The notes below the pieces were generated by a model that saw only the letters and a list, made by a program, of their open reading frames with translations, was not told the origin of the DNA and searched no databases. The position numbers and the translations under genes were made by a program. Of a DNA stretch of 64,000 nucleotides, positions 8,731-17,678 are shown piece after piece (position 1 is the first letter of the stretch; each line of letters starts with the position of its first letter). Source of the stretch: Dethiosulfovibrio russensis (GTDB taxonomy: Bacteria; Synergistota; Synergistia; Synergistales; Dethiosulfovibrionaceae); NCBI RefSeq assembly GCF_021568855.1, contig NZ_JAKGUG010000007.1, positions 30,628 to 94,627 on the forward strand, in the 5' to 3' direction.

Positions 8731-10633
8731 TACCGGATTCTCCTTCCTCATTTTTCACAGATGCTCCGCCCTGCACATCAAGCATTAGATTAAAAAGAAT
8801 AAATCTTTTTAGGTCGGCTTCAAAGACTTCTTCTGTGAGGGACGAGTAGTCGGTCTCTATGTATGCCTCAGCACACCATTCGTCATCGGCGGTCACCATG
8901 TGTGTGGTGCTTTCCCCGAGATGGACCTCTCTGTTTCTGTACGTTTCCACCCAACGATCCCTTATTGTCGGCCAACTATCGTTTTGGTCAATCCGTCCCC
9001 TGTGCTTGGTTTTCACGAAACCGTCGTCGCGCCAGTACCCGAACCACGTCTTGAGGTTTGAGTCTGCATGAGGTACGCCAGCAGTCCATACCATGATACA
9101 TGTCACTACTCCGACAGGATAGAATAGTTCTTGAGGCATCGACATAACAGCGTCCAGCGTGTGGTGTTTCATTAGCTCTTCCCGCACTGGGTTTGGAACG
9201 ATTGCACAGGACATCGGTACGATAGCAATGCCTACCCCACCTGGTTTGAGACAATCGAGCATTTGCTTCACGAAATAAAGTTCATGGAGTTCTGCATCGC
9301 TTTTCGACTGTGAATAAGGCGGGTTGAGCATGCCGATACTTGGTTTTTTGCCTTTTATGAATTTAACGACTGATTCGTCAAAACAGCTTGCTTGGTGAAG
9401 ATTCGCCTTGCCGTCACCACGAAGAAGCATGTTGCTGGCCGCAAGGGCGAACATTTTGGGGTTATTTTCAATGCCTATCAGACAATTTCTTTTAATTTCG
9501 ACACGTTCTTCGTCGGTGACTGCCTTTTTGAGCATGTGCTGCATGGCCGAGATGAGAAACCCACCGGTTCCAGCACAGATATCTAAGACCTTAGATTCTG
9601 GGGTAACGTTCGCTAGCATTGAGAAAAGTTCGGTAATATGTCGCGGGGTAAGGACAATTCCGAGAGATTTCTTATCCCCAGCCGTATATTTCAAAAACTC
9701 CCCATAGAACTGTCCGACTACATCAAAATCATGATATACACTAATATACGGCCACACATTGTTGCAAATGCGTGAAATAATTTCCTTAAAAACTCCACCA
9801 GGATATTCCTTTGCGGTCTTACTATCCGGTCGCCCTAAATTTGGATGTACCGCAATAGTGGAATACGGTTGCAGCATCGTGTCTATTTTAGCTTTGGGGA
9901 TGTCTGCCTTGTTGAGCTGTCTTTTGATAGCATCCAACCAGGCTTGCTGAAGATCTTCAGCAGGCAATGATTCAAATGTCTTAATGAAAGATTGATCCAT
10001 AAATGCAATTAATGTCCCGCTTACAAGTAGGGGTTTGTCTTCCTCGGAAATTTTTGCCTTCGCCCAAATCAACTCATGAAGTTCCCTGGAAAAATCAAGA
10101 AGGTCGGAATGACGTTTTTTTGCCACCTCTGGATCAAAAGATGCGAGTCTATAGTAATCGTCGTAAGGAAGGATATCCGACACGACCACTTCGCTCTCAT
10201 TTACTAACAATTTGACATCACTACTTTCCGCCGGGACTAGAAAGTTAGATATTTTCATGTTGCTCAACGTAGAACCACTTACAGCGACGGCCAAAACGGT
10301 GTAATGTTTAGACAGAAAACGGGCATAATGCAAAACCCCGTCCACAGCATATTCAATAGGCCTGTCACGGTTAGAGCTTTCGTGTTTTTTGACATCCGAT
10401 TTACACTCAATGACGATCAGAAAAGCCGTATCTTTCAGGTTTGACACTATAAATTCAGGATAACCCGCGTTCCCTTTGGAGTTCTTGCTTGCCTTCGACA
10501 GCAAAGACTTAACTTTGGCTATTTCCGATTTTTGTTCCTCAATAGTGATTCCGTTGTCAGGTTTTGTGTATCCCAATGAGCGTAATTTATCTCTCACTAG
10601 ATTTTCGGTTATACGTTCGTTCACTATTAACAC
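8720..10633 (-). CDS. BcgI-like fused restriction nuclease / N6-adenine methyltransferase
   Basis: 637 residues with two activities in one chain. The N-terminal third has a PD-(D/E)xK-type nuclease motif: P59-E60 in 'GYPEFIVSNL' and E76-C-K78 in 'FLIVIECKSD'. The remainder is an HsdM-type methyltransferase with SAM motif I 'DICAGTGGFL' (residues 351-360) and catalytic motif IV NPPY (437-440). A fused R-M chain with a separate small S subunit is the architecture of BcgI-type (type IIB) enzymes, which cut on both sides of a bipartite site; the sizes here match that family closely. No separate HsdR helicase is present. The start (GTG 10633) is uncertain; GTG 10624 is also possible. Codon use is AT-rich relative to the flanks, supporting transfer with the transposon. 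Confidence 0.85.
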   Translation of the reverse strand: MLIVNERITENLVRDKLRSLGYTKPDNGITIEEQKSEIAKVKSLLSKASKNSKGNAGYPEFIVSNLKDTAFLIVIECKSDVKKHESSNRDRPIEYAVDGVLHYARFLSKHYTVLAVAVSGSTLSNMKISNFLVPAESSDVKLLVNESEVVVSDILPYDDYYRLASFDPEVAKKRHSDLLDFSRELHELIWAKAKISEEDKPLLVSGTLIAFMDQSFIKTFESLPAEDLQQAWLDAIKRQLNKADIPKAKIDTMLQPYSTIAVHPNLGRPDSKTAKEYPGGVFKEIISRICNNVWPYISVYHDFDVVGQFYGEFLKYTAGDKKSLGIVLTPRHITELFSMLANVTPESKVLDICAGTGGFLISAMQHMLKKAVTDEERVEIKRNCLIGIENNPKMFALAASNMLLRGDGKANLHQASCFDESVVKFIKGKKPSIGMLNPPYSQSKSDAELHELYFVKQMLDCLKPGGVGIAIVPMSCAIVPNPVREELMKHHTLDAVMSMPQELFYPVGVVTCIMVWTAGVPHADSNLKTWFGYWRDDGFVKTKHRGRIDQNDSWPTIRDRWVETYRNREVHLGESTTHMVTADDEWCAEAYIETDYSSLTEEVFEADLKRFILFNLMLDVQGGASVKNEEGESGNDA

Positions 10634-10717
10634 CTCACCTCTACCTTAAAGCCTGATAGCATATGTATTTATATTTGTCCTGCTATGACTAACAAGACTA
10701 TATATCGTGAAATAATA

Positions 10718-12496
10718 TCAGTAATATAAAATCTCATCCAACCCGATAACGCTTTTAGCCATTCCTATCCTCATAGCAGGGGTCATTTTATCCTTCCCTG
10801 GACGAGTATAGTTGTAAAAGACTCTAAATATATCCAGTAACTTAACCACAACGGCAGGATTATAAGCACTATAGCCATACCACATCCTACCTGCATTGCT
10901 CGATGTTCCTATAGGACGTTCCAACAGAGATATTCGTCTTCTCACCTGCATAAAAAATCGGTCTATACCTCTAAGGCTAGCTTTATTATACAGATTCGCT
11001 AAATGATCTTCATCGTAGTCCCCATAATCTGTAAGGTAACATATAGCCTTCTCCGGCTCGTCCATGCTAGGTGACGGTGATAATACCCACTTGCCCTCTG
11101 TATGAGCCGACCCTTGTATAGCCTCTTTCATTAGCCCTTTTCGAAGGTTAGATTCGCTTTGGTTGGGGTATCTAGATTGCTTTACCTTTAAAACTGTTTT
11201 AGCCATGGTAAACCAATGTTTTCGCTCATCTATAGTCATGTCTTTATTGATGCGAACGTAAAACACGTCGCAAGTCCTTGCTTTAACACTGTCACAGAAC
11301 GCGCCTAATGCACCGGCTTTCATACCGGAGTCTTGATCAAGAAAAAGACGCACCTTGTCCACATTTTGAAAAAAATGCCGGAGCAAAAAGAAATGGGCAT
11401 ATAACGTATACTCTGAGTGTACTTGCATTCCTTTGCTAGGGCATTTTTTGTTGGGGTCTTGTAACGCAGCGTCTATAGATCCATTATACCTATCGTTTTC
11501 TGCATTTAACAGGTCTTTTTCACTATTCGATTTAGGAATACTGTCCTCGTAGTCACAATCAAGCCACAGGTGAGCATACTTTCTAAAAGGAAGGGGGACC
11601 ATCGCCTCTCCGCAATGAAGAGCGTCTTCATTTACCTGCGTCCTATCAAGGCTAGGATTATAGTTTAAGTGCATTCCAAAAACATAACCAGTCTCATTGT
11701 CAGCACTTCCGATAGCACTTAGGACCACATTTCGCCTGTCAGTTTTTTTCTTCCAATTTATCGTATAATCTTGCCTATCAAGAGAGACATAGACCCTTTG
11801 GCAACCTTTTTTTGCCCACTCGTTTTCTCTCTTTGCGACAAACCCCAGGCATTGTCTATGTATGAAGTCTATTTTTCTGTAAACTGTAGAAGGGGACAGA
11901 GAGAGAATTTCACAAATTCGTCGTATAGGTGATTTATTCATTAAGAGGGAAAATAATGTCTTGTTTATGTGGGATTTTCTTTGTCTAGAGATAGATGTTT
12001 TGGGGAACGGAGAAAAAACCTTGCCACACTTTTGACACTTGACTCGTGTCGTTCCTTGTGGGGTTTTTCCATATAAGACATAATCAAAGGTATCTCTTCT
12101 CTTGCTTTTCCATTTTACCAAGTCTATGAACATCTTATTGTTTGGACAACATATTTCAGGGCAGGAAAAAAGCTTTTTAGGAAGAGTTAAGTTAAGATAG
12201 GCGGATATTCTCTCAAACTCTTCAACTATACAAAAATTACTTTTGAGTGTCAGATATTCATTACACTTTTTGCATCGCAACATAGGGACGCGAATATTAC
12301 GCCTTCTGTCCGGGCTTCCTGTTAAAATATACCCATCAGGAGCGGTGTTACCTCTTCCACGTTTTACAGTCTCTATCTGTGCTGGAACACCAAAGTTAGA
12401 ACATGCTGGGTTTTTACAAAAATTAACGTTTATACCCTTGCAAGGAAATGGGACCCGAGGTAATTTTGTCATCTGCAGAAGATTTTTCCTTTGCAC
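10718..12496 (-). CDS. Large zinc-ribbon DDE-type transposase
   Basis: About 592 residues from GTG 12496. The N-terminus holds two zinc ribbons: 'CKNPAC' with 'CKKC' about 45 residues later, then 'CPEICC' with 'CQKC' about 40 residues later. A helix-turn-helix follows ('RRICEILSLSPSTVYRKI'), then an RNase-H-like core with candidate acidic residues in 'VYVSLDRQDYTI', 'VRLFLDQDSGMKA' and a Glu in 'LRKGLMKEAI'. It should bind and join the 49-bp repeats. GTG 12496 is preferred because AGGGGGG lies six bases before it; an ATG at 12538 has no such site. That Shine-Dalgarno lies inside a strong hairpin (12498-12533). The family is not assigned; it is longer than usual IS1/IS1595 enzymes. Confidence 0.75.
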   Translation of the reverse strand: MQRKNLLQMTKLPRVPFPCKGINVNFCKNPACSNFGVPAQIETVKRGRGNTAPDGYILTGSPDRRRNIRVPMLRCKKCNEYLTLKSNFCIVEEFERISAYLNLTLPKKLFSCPEICCPNNKMFIDLVKWKSKRRDTFDYVLYGKTPQGTTRVKCQKCGKVFSPFPKTSISRQRKSHINKTLFSLLMNKSPIRRICEILSLSPSTVYRKIDFIHRQCLGFVAKRENEWAKKGCQRVYVSLDRQDYTINWKKKTDRRNVVLSAIGSADNETGYVFGMHLNYNPSLDRTQVNEDALHCGEAMVPLPFRKYAHLWLDCDYEDSIPKSNSEKDLLNAENDRYNGSIDAALQDPNKKCPSKGMQVHSEYTLYAHFFLLRHFFQNVDKVRLFLDQDSGMKAGALGAFCDSVKARTCDVFYVRINKDMTIDERKHWFTMAKTVLKVKQSRYPNQSESNLRKGLMKEAIQGSAHTEGKWVLSPSPSMDEPEKAICYLTDYGDYDEDHLANLYNKASLRGIDRFFMQVRRRISLLERPIGTSSNAGRMWYGYSAYNPAVVVKLLDIFRVFYNYTRPGKDKMTPAMRIGMAKSVIGLDEILYY

Positions 12497-12497
12497 A

Positions 12498-12533
12498 ACA
12501 ATCCCCCCTAAGGTAGTCCTTAGAGGGGATTGT
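12498..12533 (-). promoter_or_regulatory. Hairpin that could hide the transposase ribosome-binding site
   Basis: A stem of about 16 bp (ACAATCCCCTCTAAGG / CCTTAGGGGGGATTGT, one mismatch) with a 4-base loop. Its 3' arm holds the AGGGGGG just upstream of GTG 12496. A transcript entering from outside the element would fold here and block translation, a known way for insertion sequences to resist read-through activation. This role is inferred. Confidence 0.5.
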
Positions 12534-12553
12534 ATCATTTTGATGCGTTAATA

Positions 12554-12602
12554 TCAACACGTTAAACGAACGCTTTGGACCTAGGTCGTCCCTCCCTTTA
12601 TT
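12554..12602 (-). repeat. Right terminal inverted repeat of the transposon
   Basis: 49 bp, the reverse complement of 7586-7634 with two mismatches, including the GACCTAGGTC palindrome. The outer end abuts the stop codon (12603-12605) of the neighbouring chromosomal gene. Confidence 0.9.
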
Positions 12603-14216
12603 TCATTCCAATTTTTCGTTTGAATCCTCCAGTTTATCGGAGGGAGTCTCCAGTTTCAGTGGCTCAGACTGCTGATCGGCCGTCGAAACTTGTCTCTTGG
12701 CCGCCTTGAACTCCTCTCTCTGGGCTCTGTCCTTGACCTTCGACAGCAGGACCATCCAGAGCTGAAGAATCGACCGTTTCAGAGGGGTCATGGTCCTTCC
12801 GCGCCAGATATCGGCGGCCCTTCGAAAAACGGCCGCCTCGGTGGGATAGGGATGGGGAATCCAGGAAAGGTTACCTAATTTGATCCCTTCGTGCATCGCC
12901 AAGGCCAGCTCCGATATCATGTCGCCCGCTCTGGGGGCTACGAGAGTTGCCCCCAGCACGCGGCCCCTTCGGTTTACCACTATCTTGAGGAATCCCTCGG
13001 TAGCGCCGTCGATCCTGGAGCGATCCATGTCCTCCAGATTCACCTTTATCTCGCTGACCTTTTTACCCTCCGCCAGAGCCTGATCGAGGGTTACCCCGAC
13101 ATAGGCGACCTCAGGGGTGGTGTAGACGCAATGGGTCATACCCAACGGATCGTAGGTCCTCTTCACCGGAAGGAAGGCGTTTCTCAGGGAGATCTTGGCC
13201 GACAGTATCGCCCCGTGGGTGGAACAGGGAGTCAGACAGACGTCTCCGGCGCAGAAAACCCTTTGATTCTCGGTCCGGAGATGTTTATCGACCTTTATGC
13301 CGTCTCGCCACTCGATTCCGGCATTCTCAAGACCTAGTCCCTCAAGTCGAGGAACCCTTCCAGTCGCAAGGAGGAGCCGTTCTCCTCGAACCTGAAACTC
13401 ACCGTCCCCGGAGGAGCATTTCAGTACCAGCTCTCCATCATCATCCTCGACCGACAGCACATCCACTCCCAGACGGAGGTCCACGCCGTCGGACTCCAGG
13501 GCACGACGGACCATCCCGGACGCCTCCGGCTCTCCATAGGGAAGCAGACAGCGACGATCCTGGATCAAGGTCACCGAGGATCCCAGACGTCGAAAGGCCT
13601 GGGCCAGCTCGCATCCCATGGCTCCGCCTCCCAGGACGACCATGGACCTCGGAAGCTCCTCGAGATCGAAGACGGTCTCGTCCGTGAGGTAGTCGACCTC
13701 ATTCAGCCCCGGTATCGGGGGTATCATAGGAACGGATCCCGTAGCGATTATGGCCCTGGTGAACTCGAACACGCGCCCCTCCACCGTCACGGAACGGGGA
13801 GAATCGAAGACGGCCCTGCCGGGGAACACATCGACTCCCTCGCTCAACAGCCTCAGAGCCGAGTCCTCGCCGCCCAATAGGGCCCTCAGATCGGACATAC
13901 GCTTCCTCACAGACTGAAAATCGACCGACACGTCTCCTACGGACACTCCCAGTGCGAAAGAGTCTTTAACGTCTTGGATCCTACGGCCCGACGCCACGAA
14001 CGTCTTGGAGGGGACGCATCCAGAATGTAGTCTTTCCCCTCCCAGGAGGGAGCTCTCTATCAAAGCGACCCTGGCTCCCATCCGGGCCCCCTCGACGGCT
14101 GCGGTCAAACCGGCTGCTCCCGCTCCCACGACCAACAGATCGTACCTATCTATCCCGTCGGAACGGTTGCCCTCCTTGGGCCTCAACCCCTCGGGATAGA
14201 CGATCCTTTCCCTCAT
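12603..14216 (-). CDS. FAD pyridine-nucleotide disulfide oxidoreductase-like protein lacking one redox Cys
   Basis: 537 residues with the class I dihydrolipoamide-dehydrogenase/mercuric-reductase fold: FAD motif 'LVVGAGAAGLTAAVEGARMG', NAD(P) motif 'MVVLGGGAMGCELAQAF', second FAD motif 'NQRVFCAGDVCL' and a dimerisation domain ending 'PHPYPTEAAVFRRAAD'. The active-site block reads GGERLHSGCVPSK where the family has GGxCLxxGCxPSK, so the first Cys of the redox pair is Arg and only one Cys remains. A charged tail of about 60 residues follows the fold. The ATG at 14216 follows GGAGGT by seven bases. The substrate is unknown; loss of the disulfide argues against ordinary lipoamide dehydrogenase activity. 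The gene ends at the transposon boundary. Confidence 0.8.
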   Translation of the reverse strand: MRERIVYPEGLRPKEGNRSDGIDRYDLLVVGAGAAGLTAAVEGARMGARVALIESSLLGGERLHSGCVPSKTFVASGRRIQDVKDSFALGVSVGDVSVDFQSVRKRMSDLRALLGGEDSALRLLSEGVDVFPGRAVFDSPRSVTVEGRVFEFTRAIIATGSVPMIPPIPGLNEVDYLTDETVFDLEELPRSMVVLGGGAMGCELAQAFRRLGSSVTLIQDRRCLLPYGEPEASGMVRRALESDGVDLRLGVDVLSVEDDDGELVLKCSSGDGEFQVRGERLLLATGRVPRLEGLGLENAGIEWRDGIKVDKHLRTENQRVFCAGDVCLTPCSTHGAILSAKISLRNAFLPVKRTYDPLGMTHCVYTTPEVAYVGVTLDQALAEGKKVSEIKVNLEDMDRSRIDGATEGFLKIVVNRRGRVLGATLVAPRAGDMISELALAMHEGIKLGNLSWIPHPYPTEAAVFRRAADIWRGRTMTPLKRSILQLWMVLLSKVKDRAQREEFKAAKRQVSTADQQSEPLKLETPSDKLEDSNEKLE

Positions 14217-14330
14217 GAAGACACCTCCAGTCATCTTACATAAATCCCGCTCCATCATAGCATCAGGAGGACGAAAGTGGAGGCTCGATAGCGCCTTCAC
14301 TTGCGTCCTCCTGAAAAGCAAAGCTAAAAC

Positions 14331-15533
14331 CTACGACCGAGAGCCTCTTCCTCCGTCGATCTTGCTCTCCGCCTCGTTCAACAGCAATCTAGGCGAAACT
14401 CCTCGGGTTATCCTGGCCGTTCCCATCGATACCGAGATAGGCCATCCGTATCTGTGGCCGAGGGCGACGAGCGATTTTCGAAGATCCTCCGCCCTGTCGG
14501 AGGCGTCGCTTTCGCTCATGGGAGGCACTAGGAAGAGAAATTCATCCCCTCCGCGGCGGGCGGCCAACTCCCCTTCCCTCAGAGTATCCCTGATGGTCTC
14601 CCCTATACGGGCAAGGACCTCGTCCCCTCCTCGGTAACCCAAGACATCGTTTATCCTGTTAAAATCGTCCAGGTCGAGCAGAAACAGCCATCCTCCGGAA
14701 TCACACATTCTATCCAACACGGCCATACCGTGGGATCGATCGTAAAGGCCGGTCAGGGAGTCCGTGACCGAAAGATCGGCGATACGCTCCATGGCCTCGT
14801 CCAGCCTTTCGGACTTGTCGGCCAGACGGCCCTCCAGGTCGGAACCCTTTTCCTCGAGCTCTACAACCTTTTCGGCAAGTGCGTTGGAATACCGGCGATA
14901 GGCCAGAAGAAACGGCAGGGACATCAGAACGAAAAAGGCCGATACGGCGAGACTGGTGAGCCCTCTCCTGAAGATGGAATGCCACATGAACCCTATATCC
15001 ATATCGGCACAGGCCAGATATTTCCTGCCCTCCTCGGACCTCATGGGATAGGCGATCGATCGATAGGTCCCCCATCTGTCGGTATAGGTAACCCAGACCG
15101 GCTTCTCCGATTCGTAAGCTTTTTGAAACTCCACAGGAGCCTCCGGATAGGGATAGTAATACCATCTGGCCCTCTCTGCCGCCTCCTCCTCCGTCACGGT
15201 GGGAGCGGAAAAGAAAAACCGTCCTCCATCCTCTATCAGGGTATAGACCCAGGCAAAACCGATCCTGGAGACGTAATCCCCGAAGACCCTGCGATTTCGC
15301 AGCTCCTCCTCCTTGGATATGGCATAGGCAGAGGTAGCCCTATCGTGAAAGTCGGGAGCCAGCATGGACGGAAGGGCCAGAGCGGCCAGCTCGAGCTGAC
15401 GATCCACCTCTCTCACGACCTCCACCTTAGCATCATAAAGAGATACGGCCACGTAGGCCAGGACGATCAAGGCCAGGAAGACCAAACCCCTTTTCAAGGT
15501 GGTCCTTAAATTTAAGGTGTTATCTCGTTTCAT
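14331..15533 (-). CDS. Membrane diguanylate cyclase (GGDEF)
   Basis: 400 residues. One N-terminal membrane helix (residues ~15-32), an extracytoplasmic sensor region of about 150 residues of the Cache/CHASE-like type, a second membrane helix near 190-215, a short coiled coil (EKVVELEEKGSDLEGRL) and a C-terminal GGDEF domain. The catalytic motif is intact ('AARRGGDEFLFLV'), as is 'SLTGLYDRSHGMAVLDRM', so it should make cyclic di-GMP from GTP in response to an external ligand. No inhibitory RxxD site is evident just before the motif. The ATG start has AGGAGG upstream. It is probably in the same transcription direction as the ArsB/NhaD permease, 93 bp upstream. Confidence 0.9.
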   Translation of the reverse strand: MKRDNTLNLRTTLKRGLVFLALIVLAYVAVSLYDAKVEVVREVDRQLELAALALPSMLAPDFHDRATSAYAISKEEELRNRRVFGDYVSRIGFAWVYTLIEDGGRFFFSAPTVTEEEAAERARWYYYPYPEAPVEFQKAYESEKPVWVTYTDRWGTYRSIAYPMRSEEGRKYLACADMDIGFMWHSIFRRGLTSLAVSAFFVLMSLPFLLAYRRYSNALAEKVVELEEKGSDLEGRLADKSERLDEAMERIADLSVTDSLTGLYDRSHGMAVLDRMCDSGGWLFLLDLDDFNRINDVLGYRGGDEVLARIGETIRDTLREGELAARRGGDEFLFLVPPMSESDASDRAEDLRKSLVALGHRYGWPISVSMGTARITRGVSPRLLLNEAESKIDGGRGSRS

Positions 15534-15626
15534 CGGCGCCTCCTGTAAGACGATCGGCCGTCTTAAATATTTCCCCGAAGGGTTTTTACATAATAAGAGG
15601 AACCGTTTTAGAAGGCAAGAAAGAGA

Positions 15627-16913
15627 TTACAGATAGACGATCCAGAGATAGAAAGAGCACACCACCATGGAGACCAACATAACCGGGAACCCCACCTTCA
15701 AAAAGCCTCCGAAAGTTATCGGATGTTCCGTCCTGGAGACCATTCCCGCCACTATGACGTTGGCGCTGGCTCCGACCAGGCTGCCGTTGCCTCCCAGACA
15801 GGCCCCTAGTGCCAGAGCCCACCAGAGAGGGGTCACGTTCATGGCGGTAAGGGTTCCGATACTCTTTATGAGAGGTATCATGGTCGCCACGAAGGGGATG
15901 TTGTCTATAAAAGCAGATGCGAAGGCCGACACCCATAGGACCGTAAAGGTTGTCAACATGAGATCTCCCGAGGTGAGCTTGACCACCTCTCCGGCCAGGA
16001 ACTCTATAACACCCAGTCCCTCCAGCGTCCCCACCAGAATGAAGAGCCCCACGAAGAAAAAGATGGTCCCCCACTCGACCTCAAGAAGCAGGTCCTCCGG
16101 GTTGACGTCGGCTATAACCATCAGTATGGCCGCTCCCGCCATGGCCACCGTGGCGGACTCGTAACCCAGCATCTGATGGAATACGAACCCCGCCATGACC
16201 AGTCCCAGCACGGTCAGACATTTGACCAGCAGACGATGGTCCGATATCTCCAGGTCCGGATTCATCGACATTATCTCCGCCTTGGCCTCCTCCTTGACCG
16301 TCAGATGGCGACCGTAGACGAAACGGCAGAAAACCAGCACCACCGCCAGGATTATCAAAGCCGGAGGGGCCAGGTTCTCCATGAAATCCAGGAATCCCAG
16401 GTCGGTGGCTCCGCCTATCATTATGTTGGGCGGGTCTCCTATCAGGGTAGCGGTGCCTCCTACGTTAGAGGCCAGTATCTCCGGCATCAAGAAGTAGATC
16501 GGGTTCAAAGCCAGGACATCGCATATGACCATGGTCACCGGAGCCACAAGCAAAACGGTGGTCACGTTGTCCAGGAAAGCGGAGGAGACGGCGGTAAGCA
16601 GCACGAACAGCACCATTATCCTCCATGGGTCGCCCTTGGCTATCTGGGCCGCCTTTATGGCCACGTACTGAAAGACGCCGGTCCTCTTGGTAACTGTGAC
16701 TATCAGCATCATTCCCACCAACAGGGTTATAGTGTTGAAATCCACCGAGGCTATAGCCTCCTCCTGAGAGATCGCTCTCATCAAGAGCATCGCCGAGGCA
16801 CCGGCCAGGGCCACGGAGATGCGGTTCAACTTCTCCGCCACTATGAGACCATAGGCAACGAGGAAGACCGTCACGGCGGCGACGATATGGAGATCGAGTG
16901 TCATCTCAATCAT
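15627..16913 (-). CDS. ArsB/NhaD-type ion transporter (SLC13/CitMHS superfamily)
   Basis: 428 residues with about eleven hydrophobic segments and the two inverted-repeat signatures of this superfamily: 'SAFLDNVTTVLLVAPVTM' with 'NVGGTATLIGDPPNIMIGG' in the first half, and 'SAFIDNIPFVATMIPLIK' with 'LGGNGSLVGASANVIVAG' in the second. Relatives exchange Na+/H+ or export arsenite, or carry dicarboxylates; which one applies is not visible and no arsR or ars genes are nearby. The first ATG (16913) overlaps the stop of the upstream gene by eight bases; a second ATG at 16904 is nearly as good, so translation is probably coupled to the 184-residue protein. Confidence 0.85.
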   Translation of the reverse strand: MIEMTLDLHIVAAVTVFLVAYGLIVAEKLNRISVALAGASAMLLMRAISQEEAIASVDFNTITLLVGMMLIVTVTKRTGVFQYVAIKAAQIAKGDPWRIMVLFVLLTAVSSAFLDNVTTVLLVAPVTMVICDVLALNPIYFLMPEILASNVGGTATLIGDPPNIMIGGATDLGFLDFMENLAPPALIILAVVLVFCRFVYGRHLTVKEEAKAEIMSMNPDLEISDHRLLVKCLTVLGLVMAGFVFHQMLGYESATVAMAGAAILMVIADVNPEDLLLEVEWGTIFFFVGLFILVGTLEGLGVIEFLAGEVVKLTSGDLMLTTFTVLWVSAFASAFIDNIPFVATMIPLIKSIGTLTAMNVTPLWWALALGACLGGNGSLVGASANVIVAGMVSRTEHPITFGGFLKVGFPVMLVSMVVCSFYLWIVYL

Positions 16914-17460
16914 CCTCGCGATCTAGAGGAGCTTCCCTCTCTCGATCCAGACAGAAGGGCTCGGTGTCGAAGTAGACCCTCTCACTGTGATCTCTTATGG
17001 CATCGAACACACCGTGAAGGTGCTCCAGAGAACCCTTTATGGTGGCGATATCCTCCGGCTTGACGTCGTAGTAGAGACAGATCGAGTCCAGACGCCGAGC
17101 GAGAAAACGGAGATCCGAGTTCATATCGATCAGCTCTTTGAAGTGGCTGGACCGTGCCAGCTGCTTTATCTGGGCTATATCGTTCCTTATCGACTCGACC
17201 ACGCACTTCTCCGAATCGAAGGTCCCGGCTGGCTGAGGATAGGGAGTTACTCTCTCCAGGAAAAACTGTCCCTTCCTGTTCAAATTGTAGACGTACTTAA
17301 CCTTGATCCCTTCGACCTCGAACCTTATGTAACACAGGAAGGAGTTTATAACCTCTATCTTTGCCCCCATCTGTTTGAGCCTCATCTCCTGGGTGCTTAG
17401 CTCGGCCTTGAGATAGGGCCTAGGCCCTCTTTCCACTCTTCTAGAATGTCTTTCCGGCAT
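16906..17460 (-). CDS. Hypothetical cytoplasmic protein, coupled to the ArsB/NhaD permease
   Basis: 184 residues of unrecognised family: no signal peptide or membrane segment, Arg-rich N-terminus, then a predicted alpha/beta body ('GAKIEVINSFLCYIRFEVEG', 'VKYVYNLNRKGQFFLERV') and a helical second half. The ATG at 17460 is chosen because GGGAGGT lies eight bases upstream. The stop codon overlaps the start of the permease gene, so the two are probably translated together. A regulatory or partner role for the permease is possible but unsupported by any motif. Confidence 0.7.
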   Translation of the reverse strand: MPERHSRRVERGPRPYLKAELSTQEMRLKQMGAKIEVINSFLCYIRFEVEGIKVKYVYNLNRKGQFFLERVTPYPQPAGTFDSEKCVVESIRNDIAQIKQLARSSHFKELIDMNSDLRFLARRLDSICLYYDVKPEDIATIKGSLEHLHGVFDAIRDHSERVYFDTEPFCLDREREAPLDREDD

Positions 17461-17678
17461 CTTTCTTACCTCCCGATAAATGTAATTTCTGCCGGAGGGC
17501 CTAAGAGGTCGCGGCATGGTAAAAATCGAAAATCTTGATCGTCGATTCGACTGACTTTAAACGAGATTTCCGAGAACGGCAGGCAAGATACCACTGTACG
17601 ATGCAGATGTCAATATGGATCCGCTTTGAATCCGGGCCACCATGGCTTACAATTATCGGGAAGGAGGCGATCTGAGAG

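Larger units (their letters stand above)
7586..12602. mobile_element. 5.0-kb transposon carrying a BcgI-like restriction-modification system
   Basis: The segment is bounded by 49-bp inverted repeats that match at 47 of 49 positions. It contains three minus-strand genes: a DDE-type transposase (10718-12496) and a fused nuclease-methyltransferase with its specificity subunit (7750-10633). The interior is clearly more AT-rich than both flanks. It sits exactly between two convergent chromosomal genes (yitT-like ending 7569, flavoprotein ending 12603), disrupting neither. I could not find a convincing target-site duplication: the outer flanks (left ending ACTACTAT, right starting TCATTCC) do not match. 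The element family is not assigned; the two zinc ribbons plus DDE layout recall IS1/IS1595-like transposases, but the protein is unusually long. Confidence 0.85.

Noticed and set aside
7750..10633. Type I RM system lacking its restriction subunit (hsdM-hsdS orphan)
   Set aside because: The large subunit has an N-terminal PD-(D/E)xK nuclease motif (P59-E60...E76-x-K78) fused to the methyltransferase, so restriction is built in; BcgI-like is the better reading.
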